A DNA stretch of 64,000 nucleotides from positions 31,626 through 95,625 of the IMG/VR virus record IMGVR_UViG_3300010388_000214. The stretch is one strand, 5' to 3'. A program made the position numbers and the translations under genes. This document shows positions 58,724-64,000 of the stretch, piece by piece; within the stretch, counting starts at the first letter, position 1, and the number at the start of each line of letters is the position of its first letter. This stretch comes from a virus. Under the pieces are notes generated by a model, which was given only the letters and a program-made list of their open reading frames with translations, ran no database searches and was not told the origin of the DNA.

Positions 58724-59377
58724 ATGAGTGTAATTAAAGGGCTAAAGAATATCAACGCACTACTTGATAAGCCAAAGTATGATGAAGATTCACCTCGTGT
58801 TCGCTGGCTCAAGCTAGCTGACGGACAGGCAGTAAAGATCCGTTTCGTTGAGGAACTGGATGAAGACTCTGCCAACTACTCGGAAGACCGTGGTCTTGCC
58901 CTTGTTGTCAAGGAGCACACTAATCCCAAGGACTACAAGCGTAAGGCTGTAGACACCATGGACACCGAAGGCCGTGACTGGGCTGAAGAGATGCACCGTA
59001 AGGACCCCAAGGCTGGTTGGCGTGCACGTCTTCGCTTCTACTGCAACGTCCTCGTTGACGACGGCATTGAAGAGCCATACGTGGCTATCTGGTCAATGGG
59101 TGTAAGCAAGCAGTCTGCATTCAACACTATTCGTGAGTATGCACTTGAGACTGGCAGCATCTCTAACCTGACCTGGAAGCTTAAGCGTAACGGCCAGGGT
59201 ACTGAGACCAGCTACACCCTCATTCCGTCTGCACCTGATGCAGAACCATACAAGTGGGAAGTACAGCCTTACCCACTGGAATCAGCTCTTAAGAAGATTC
59301 CATATGCTGAGCAGGAGGCATTCTACCTCGGGTTCGATAGCCCATCTGGATCAGCAACTTCCAATATCGAATGGTAA
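58724..59377 (+). CDS. Single-stranded DNA-binding protein, gp32-like (217 aa)
   Basis: MSVIKGLKNINALLDKPKYD is followed by RVRWLKLADGQAVKIRFVEE, the opening strand of the gp32-like OB fold in actinophages, with RARLRFYCNVLVDDG and SNIEW at the end. C-ending codons are frequent here, as in highly expressed genes. SD AAAGGAG. Confidence 0.8.
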   Translation: MSVIKGLKNINALLDKPKYDEDSPRVRWLKLADGQAVKIRFVEELDEDSANYSEDRGLALVVKEHTNPKDYKRKAVDTMDTEGRDWAEEMHRKDPKAGWRARLRFYCNVLVDDGIEEPYVAIWSMGVSKQSAFNTIREYALETGSISNLTWKLKRNGQGTETSYTLIPSAPDAEPYKWEVQPYPLESALKKIPYAEQEAFYLGFDSPSGSATSNIEW

Positions 59378-59383
59378 CAAACT

Positions 59384-59413
59384 GGGGGGTCAGCAGAACA
59401 CTGCTGGCCCTCC
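59384..59413 (+). terminator. GC-rich hairpin between ssb and dnaE
   Basis: A CAGCAG/CTGCTG stem extended by G-rich and C-rich arms (GGGGGGT, GCCCTCC) has no following U-tract. It could be an attenuator or RNA-stability element that lowers downstream expression. Confidence 0.4.
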
Positions 59414-59438
59414 TATCCTACAAAGAGAGAGAAACTAA

Positions 59439-62400
59439 ATGAGCTACGTTGGACTTCACGTTCACACTCACTATTCGTTGTTTGACGGTATCGCAACACC
59501 ACAGGAATATGTGGACCGAGCAGTAGAACTGGGTATGCCAGCTATTGCAATTACCGATCACGGTTCGCTTTCGGGTCACCGTGAAATGTATCGTACTGCC
59601 AAAGAGGCAGGTATCAAGCCTATCCTAGGTGTCGAAGGCTACATGGCTCAAGACCGATTCGACCACCGAGATGCATCAGAACGTGAGCACGTTCTAGACA
59701 TGGTGTACAACCACATTGTTATTCTCGCTAAGAACGAGAAGGGGTTGGAAAACCTTAACAAGCTTAACGAGATTGCTTGGACAGAAGGTTTCTTTAAGAA
59801 GCCACGTATTGACTTTGAGGTGCTGGAAAAGTACAGTGAGGGGCTTATTGTTACCTCAGCTTGCCCAAGTGGTATCGTAGCCAAGTCTATTGAGACTGGT
59901 GAACTTGCCGTGGCCAAGGAAAAGATTGAGTGGTTCCACCGTGTATTTGGTGACGACTATTACATCGAGGTCATGCCTCACAACGCTGCTGAGATTAACC
60001 ACACCCTACTGCAGTTTGCAGACGAGTACGGAATCAAGGCTGTAGTTACACCTGACTGCCACCACTCTGACCCTAGTCAAAAGGAAGTCCAGGAGCTAAA
60101 GCTTATTCTCAACACCTACTCAAACAAGATTGAGAAGGATGCTACATTCGAGAAGTCTCGTGACATGCCAAACCTTATGGAGCGTTTGGACTACCTGTAC
60201 GGTGCAGACCGTCAGATGTCATTTAACAAGTTTAACATTCACCTTCTCTCTTATGAGGAAATGAAGCGTGACATGGAGGCCCAGGGTATTGATCGAGAAG
60301 ACATCTACCAGCACTCACTAGAGATTGCTAATAAGGTAGAAGACTACAACATCAAGGACCACATGGACCTTCTTCCTGTACAGTACCCAAAGCCAGACGA
60401 AGAGCTTTACGCACTTGCTATTGCAGGTTTAAAGCAGCGTGGACTTGAGGGCAAGCAGGACTATCTAGATCGTCTAGATGAAGAGTTAAAGATTATTAAA
60501 GATAAGAACTTCGGACCGTACTTCCTTGTCGTTCGTAGTATGATTGCGTGGGCAAAGAAAGAAGGTATTCGTGTTGGTCCTGGTCGTGGTTCGGCTGCTG
60601 GTAGTCTTCTCTGTTATGCTCTTGGTATCACTGACATTGACCCAATTATTCATGGCCTTTTGTTCTTCCGTTTTATTAATCCAGAAAGAAATGACTTCCC
60701 AGATATTGATACTGATATTCAGGATTCTCGTCGAGACGAGGTAAAGGATTATCTAGTTAGACAGTATCGACACGTTGCATCTATTGCTACGTTCCTACAG
60801 TTTAAGGATAAGGGTGTGGTTCGAGACATCTCTCGTGTACTCCACATCCCACTGGTTGACGTTAACAAGGTGCTCAAGACTATTGACACTTGGGACGAGT
60901 ACTGCTCTTCCAAGACCACTGAGTGGTTCCGTGAGAAGTATCCAGAGGTAGAACAGTATGGAGAGCAGCTCCGTGGACGTATCCGTGGTACGGGTATTCA
61001 CGCTGCTGGTGTTGTTACTGCAAAGGAGCCTATCTTTAAGTATGCTCCAATGGAGACACGCACATCACCAGGAACCAAGGAACGCATTCCTGTAGTTGCT
61101 GTAGACATGGGTGAGGCAGAGCGTATTGGTTTGATTAAGCTTGATGCTCTTGGTCTCAAGACTTTGTCCGTACTTGACGACACTCTTAATATTATTAAAG
61201 AACGTCACGGTCAGGATATCGATCCACTTACCATTGACATGGATGACCGCAACGTATACGAGATGCTGTCAGCAGGTCACACCAAGGGTGTGTTCCAGTG
61301 TGAAGCTACACCATACACCAATCTGTTGGTAAAAATGGGGGTAAAGAACTTTGACGAACTAGCAGCATCTAACGCACTAGTACGTCCAGGTGCTATGAAC
61401 ACCATTGGTAAAGACTACATTGCACGCAAGCACGGTAAGCAGAATGTTGATTACAAGCACCTTGTAATGAAGGGGTTCACATCAGACACCTATGGTTGTA
61501 TCTTGTACCAGGAGCAGGTCATGCAGGCCTGTGTACAGCTTGGTGGAATGTCTATGGCAGAGGCTGACAAAGTTCGTAAGATCATCGGTAAGAAGAAGGA
61601 TGCTAAGGAGTTTGACCAGTTCCAAGACCAATTCGTTAAGGGTGCTTCGGCATACATTGGCGAAGAAGGTGCCAGGGATTTGTGGCATGACTTTGAGGCA
61701 CACGCTGGTTATTCGTTTAACAAGTCACACGCTGTGGCGTACTCAACTCTTTCTTACTGGACAGCATGGTTGAAGTACCACTACCCCATCGAGTTTATGT
61801 TTGCTCTTCTTAAGAATGAGAAGGACAAGGATACTCGTACGGAGTACCTCATTGAAGCAAAGCGTATGGATATCCCTATTCGACTTCCACACATCAACGA
61901 GTCCGACATGGACTTTAAGATTGAGGGCAAGGGTATCCGCTTTGGTCTGACTGGTATTAAGTTTATCTCTGATAACATTGCCAAGAAGTACATCGAGGCA
62001 CGCCCATTCAGGTCATACAAGGAGCTTGAGGAGTTTACGTTTGGCAAGGGTAACGGAGTCAACAGTCGTGCACTATCGTCTCTACGACTAATTGGTGCCG
62101 CTACATTCGAAGATAACCCACGCAACGAGCAAGAGGTTCGAGAGAATCTTTACGAGTACCTAAACCTACCAGAGTTTAACATCTCGGTTCCAGCACACTT
62201 CCACGCCTTTATTAATGAGGCAGAGGAGTACGAGGAAAAGGGTGCATTCATTCTTATGGGAATGGTTAAGAACATCAAGCGAGGCAAGGGTTGGTCACGA
62301 GTTGAGATCCTTGATAAGACTGGTGTTGTTGGTATCTTTGACGACGAGCAAACACTTATCGAGCCAGGACGTACATACATCATCTTGGCTAGCGATAACC

Positions 62401-62711
62401 GTGTGACATCGTTTGTCCCTGTAGACGAGGCAAAGGGTTCCGACAACGGAATCGTAAGGTTCCTTGGATACAAGCAGTTGCCATACACTGACGATGAAAT
62501 GTATGTTGTGTCATTCAAGCCACGAGTAACAAAGGCTGGAAAGAAGATGGCATACCTAGTACTCGCTGATACTTCTCGTGAGCTGCATTCTGTGACGGTA
62601 TTCCCAACACAGTTCCCCAAAGCTTATATGAAGATTAAAGAGGGTAACGCATACAAATTTGAATTTGGCAAGACCAAAGACGGCACTATTATTTTGAACG
62701 ACGTAGAATAA
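59439..62711 (+). CDS. dnaE: DNA polymerase III alpha subunit, DnaE type (1,090 aa)
   Basis: N-terminal PHP domain (HVHTHYSLFDG at 7-17, ITDHGS at 38-43). Palm active site PDIDTD (residues 421-426) and motifs such as GPGRGSAAGSLLCYALGI. Residues about 600-960 hold the fingers and (HhH)2 region. It is the replicative polymerase, near full bacterial length. It carries both PHP and palm, and has no separate proofreading gene in the window. It follows the ssb gene with an SD-like AGAGAGA. Confidence 0.95.
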   Translation: MSYVGLHVHTHYSLFDGIATPQEYVDRAVELGMPAIAITDHGSLSGHREMYRTAKEAGIKPILGVEGYMAQDRFDHRDASEREHVLDMVYNHIVILAKNEKGLENLNKLNEIAWTEGFFKKPRIDFEVLEKYSEGLIVTSACPSGIVAKSIETGELAVAKEKIEWFHRVFGDDYYIEVMPHNAAEINHTLLQFADEYGIKAVVTPDCHHSDPSQKEVQELKLILNTYSNKIEKDATFEKSRDMPNLMERLDYLYGADRQMSFNKFNIHLLSYEEMKRDMEAQGIDREDIYQHSLEIANKVEDYNIKDHMDLLPVQYPKPDEELYALAIAGLKQRGLEGKQDYLDRLDEELKIIKDKNFGPYFLVVRSMIAWAKKEGIRVGPGRGSAAGSLLCYALGITDIDPIIHGLLFFRFINPERNDFPDIDTDIQDSRRDEVKDYLVRQYRHVASIATFLQFKDKGVVRDISRVLHIPLVDVNKVLKTIDTWDEYCSSKTTEWFREKYPEVEQYGEQLRGRIRGTGIHAAGVVTAKEPIFKYAPMETRTSPGTKERIPVVAVDMGEAERIGLIKLDALGLKTLSVLDDTLNIIKERHGQDIDPLTIDMDDRNVYEMLSAGHTKGVFQCEATPYTNLLVKMGVKNFDELAASNALVRPGAMNTIGKDYIARKHGKQNVDYKHLVMKGFTSDTYGCILYQEQVMQACVQLGGMSMAEADKVRKIIGKKKDAKEFDQFQDQFVKGASAYIGEEGARDLWHDFEAHAGYSFNKSHAVAYSTLSYWTAWLKYHYPIEFMFALLKNEKDKDTRTEYLIEAKRMDIPIRLPHINESDMDFKIEGKGIRFGLTGIKFISDNIAKKYIEARPFRSYKELEEFTFGKGNGVNSRALSSLRLIGAATFEDNPRNEQEVRENLYEYLNLPEFNISVPAHFHAFINEAEEYEEKGAFILMGMVKNIKRGKGWSRVEILDKTGVVGIFDDEQTLIEPGRTYIILASDNRVTSFVPVDEAKGSDNGIVRFLGYKQLPYTDDEMYVVSFKPRVTKAGKKMAYLVLADTSRELHSVTVFPTQFPKAYMKIKEGNAYKFEFGKTKDGTIILNDVE

Positions 62712-62720
62712 GGAGAAAAA

Positions 62721-63038
62721 ATGTTCGATTCACTAGCAACAGAACTGCACGCAACCGCAGTAGATAAGGGCTTCTGGCCAGAGGATGTCGATGACATCTT
62801 TGTAACTAAGCAATTAATGATGATTGTCTCAGAGGCTGTAGAGGTCATGGAGGCTATCCGCAAAGACAAGGGTGAGGAAGAGATTGCAGACGAAATGGCA
62901 GACATTTTGATCCGTACACTTGATCTATACGCTGGTTTAGTAGAATTCGGGTATACCACAGTATCCCTTGATTACGCTTTCACGAAGAAGACACGCTTTA
63001 ACACATCACGACCAGAGAAGCACGGAGTACGATTCTAA
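62721..63038 (+). CDS. MazG-like nucleotide pyrophosphohydrolase (105 aa)
   Basis: A helical MazG fold with the metal-binding pattern E-A-V-E-V-M-E-A and E-E-I-A-D-E-M-A-D. It may clean nucleotide pools or alter (p)ppGpp signalling. SD AAGGAG, 9 nt after dnaE. Confidence 0.85.
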   Translation: MFDSLATELHATAVDKGFWPEDVDDIFVTKQLMMIVSEAVEVMEAIRKDKGEEEIADEMADILIRTLDLYAGLVEFGYTTVSLDYAFTKKTRFNTSRPEKHGVRF

Positions 63039-63259
63039 TGATTACAGTATACACAAAGCCAGCTTGCGTTCAGTGCGAGCAGACAAAGAAGCTTTTGACC
63101 AAGAATGGTTTGGAGTTTGAGACAATTGACATTACGCAGGATGAAGCAGCATACGACAAGATCGTTGGCATGGGATTCCTAGCAGCTCCAGTAGTTATTG
63201 CAGGAGAAGATAGCTGGGCAGGCTTCCAGCCAGAAAAGATTAATGGGTTGGTGGATTAA
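63038..63259 (+). CDS. nrdH: NrdH-like glutaredoxin/thioredoxin (73 aa)
   Basis: The active-site C-V-Q-C (10-13), the AAPVVIAG cis-Pro region and the end (AGFQPEKINGLVD) are NrdH hallmarks. It should supply electrons to a ribonucleotide reductase, which is not encoded in the window. It starts on the TAATG of the MazG gene and is followed by RecA with another TAATG. Confidence 0.88.
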   Translation: MITVYTKPACVQCEQTKKLLTKNGLEFETIDITQDEAAYDKIVGMGFLAAPVVIAGEDSWAGFQPEKINGLVD

Positions 63260-64000
63260 TGGCTGACATGACCGTAGACGATGTTCTGGCAGCACTTAAT
63301 CCTAAGTTGCGTAAGAATCTTTTTGTTGGAGACGAGATGCCAGAAACACTGCTCCAGCCCACACCTAGCTATGGCTTGAACAAAGCACTTGGTGGAGGCC
63401 TACCATACGGACGACAGGTACTGATTTGGGGAAGCAAGTCTTCTGCTAAGTCTTCTATGTGTCTCCAGATGATTGGACTGGCACAGAAAGAAGGTAAGAT
63501 CTGTGCTTGGATCGATGCCGAGATGTCGTTTGACAAGTCCTGGGCTGAGAAGCTCGGGGTAGACACGTCAAAGCTTATCTATTCACAGTGTCGTACAATC
63601 AATGAGATGGTAGACCTAGGCACTAACCTTATGAACGCAGGTGTAGACCTTATTGTTGTAGACAGTATTACATCACTGTTGCCTGCAATCTACTTTGAGA
63701 AGGACTCTGACGAGCTTAAGCAGCTTGAAAACACCAAGCAGATTGGTGCTGAGTCACGAGACTTCTCTAATGCGTGGAAGATGATTAACTATGCTAACAA
63801 CAAGCCTAAGCCTACATTGTTTGTGCTGATTTCTCAGTCACGAAACAATATCTCTGCTATGTATACCTCACAGCAGCCTACTGGTGGACAGGCAACCAAG
63901 TTCTATTCATCCACAGTCATTAAGCTGTTCTCGTCTGAGTCTGATAATCAGGCTATCAAGGGTAAGATTCCTGTTGGAGATAAGTTGATTGAAGAGAAGA
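63259..64000 (+). CDS. RecA-like recombinase, partial at window end
   Basis: Residues 40-240 show the RecA core: P-loop GSKSSAKS (58-65), Walker B LIVVDS (Asp135) and an L2-like stretch (SQSRNNISAMYTSQQPTGGQ). The normal P-loop is GPESSGKT, so the Gly before Lys is Ala and the Thr is Ser here. The frame is open at the window end (247 codons seen). It likely works with the SSB and polymerase in recombination-dependent replication. Confidence 0.88.
   Translation, partial: MADMTVDDVLAALNPKLRKNLFVGDEMPETLLQPTPSYGLNKALGGGLPYGRQVLIWGSKSSAKSSMCLQMIGLAQKEGKICAWIDAEMSFDKSWAEKLGVDTSKLIYSQCRTINEMVDLGTNLMNAGVDLIVVDSITSLLPAIYFEKDSDELKQLENTKQIGAESRDFSNAWKMINYANNKPKPTLFVLISQSRNNISAMYTSQQPTGGQATKFYSSTVIKLFSSESDNQAIKGKIPVGDKLIEEK

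Overview
The window is part of a tailed double-stranded DNA phage genome (Caudoviricetes, siphovirus type). The host is most likely a Gram-positive actinobacterium. The reasons are an endolysin with CHAP, CW_7 and LysM parts, an r1t-like holin, a prohead protease/HK97 capsid module, a 2,045-residue tape measure protein, many apparently leaderless genes, and DnaA-box-like sites of the TTATCCACA/TTGTCCACA type. Base composition looks AT-leaning for such a host. From memory, the layout (an arm of many tiny genes, collagen-like fibres, DnaE/DnaB/primase/RecA) resembles large Streptomyces siphoviruses, but I could not test this.

Layout. (1) Positions 1-11,000, minus strand: about 36 small genes, most of unknown function. 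They form short TAATG-coupled groups, each served by its own promoter. The gaps between groups repeat a composite control module: a -10 box, a fixed 12-bp spacer motif, a -35 box, helically phased TAAC half-sites, often paired DnaA-box-like sequences, and a GGGGGCCGC block. The larger genes here are a DUF932 protein, an HhH-glycosylase-like protein and a MGLDMYL-family protein. (2) 11,170-11,640, minus strand: a chain of RNA units, with a tRNA-Trp and two further short transcripts, each terminator overlapping the next promoter. (3) 11,640-12,160: divergent control region with inverted repeats, a four-unit 11-bp iteron block and an inverted DnaA-box pair. (4) 12,159-14,886, plus strand: lysis region (membrane/coiled-coil protein, endolysin, holin) and a papain-like cysteine protease. 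(5) 14,969-30,612: receptor-binding and fibre region, with collagen-like, glycine-rich, collar-domain and FnIII proteins and one GT2 glycosyltransferase. (6) 30,631-39,774: portal, protease-scaffold, capsid, connectors, tail tube and two tail-assembly-chaperone-like genes. (7) 39,798-55,196: tape measure and tail tip. (8) 55,205-64,000: replication genes (MerR-like protein, DnaB helicase, CHC2/Toprim primase, gp32-like SSB, DnaE polymerase, MazG, NrdH-type redoxin, RecA-like protein running off the end).

How it works together. The left arm looks like an early, host-directed region whose many promoters share the same sites and so could be controlled together. The divergent region at 11.6-12.2 kb carries the same half-sites and probably separates leftward early from rightward late transcription. 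In the right arm many genes have a -10 box only 5-7 nt from the ATG, implying leaderless mRNAs. The capsid, tail-tube, scaffold and second chaperone genes instead have leaders with Shine-Dalgarno (SD) sequences. No terminase gene is visible, so the packaging genes lie outside the window.

The most unusual material is non-coding: the repeated promoter module, the DnaA-box-like pairs, a pseudoknot-capable structured leader at 3.07-3.19 kb, and the RNA array at 11.2-11.6 kb.
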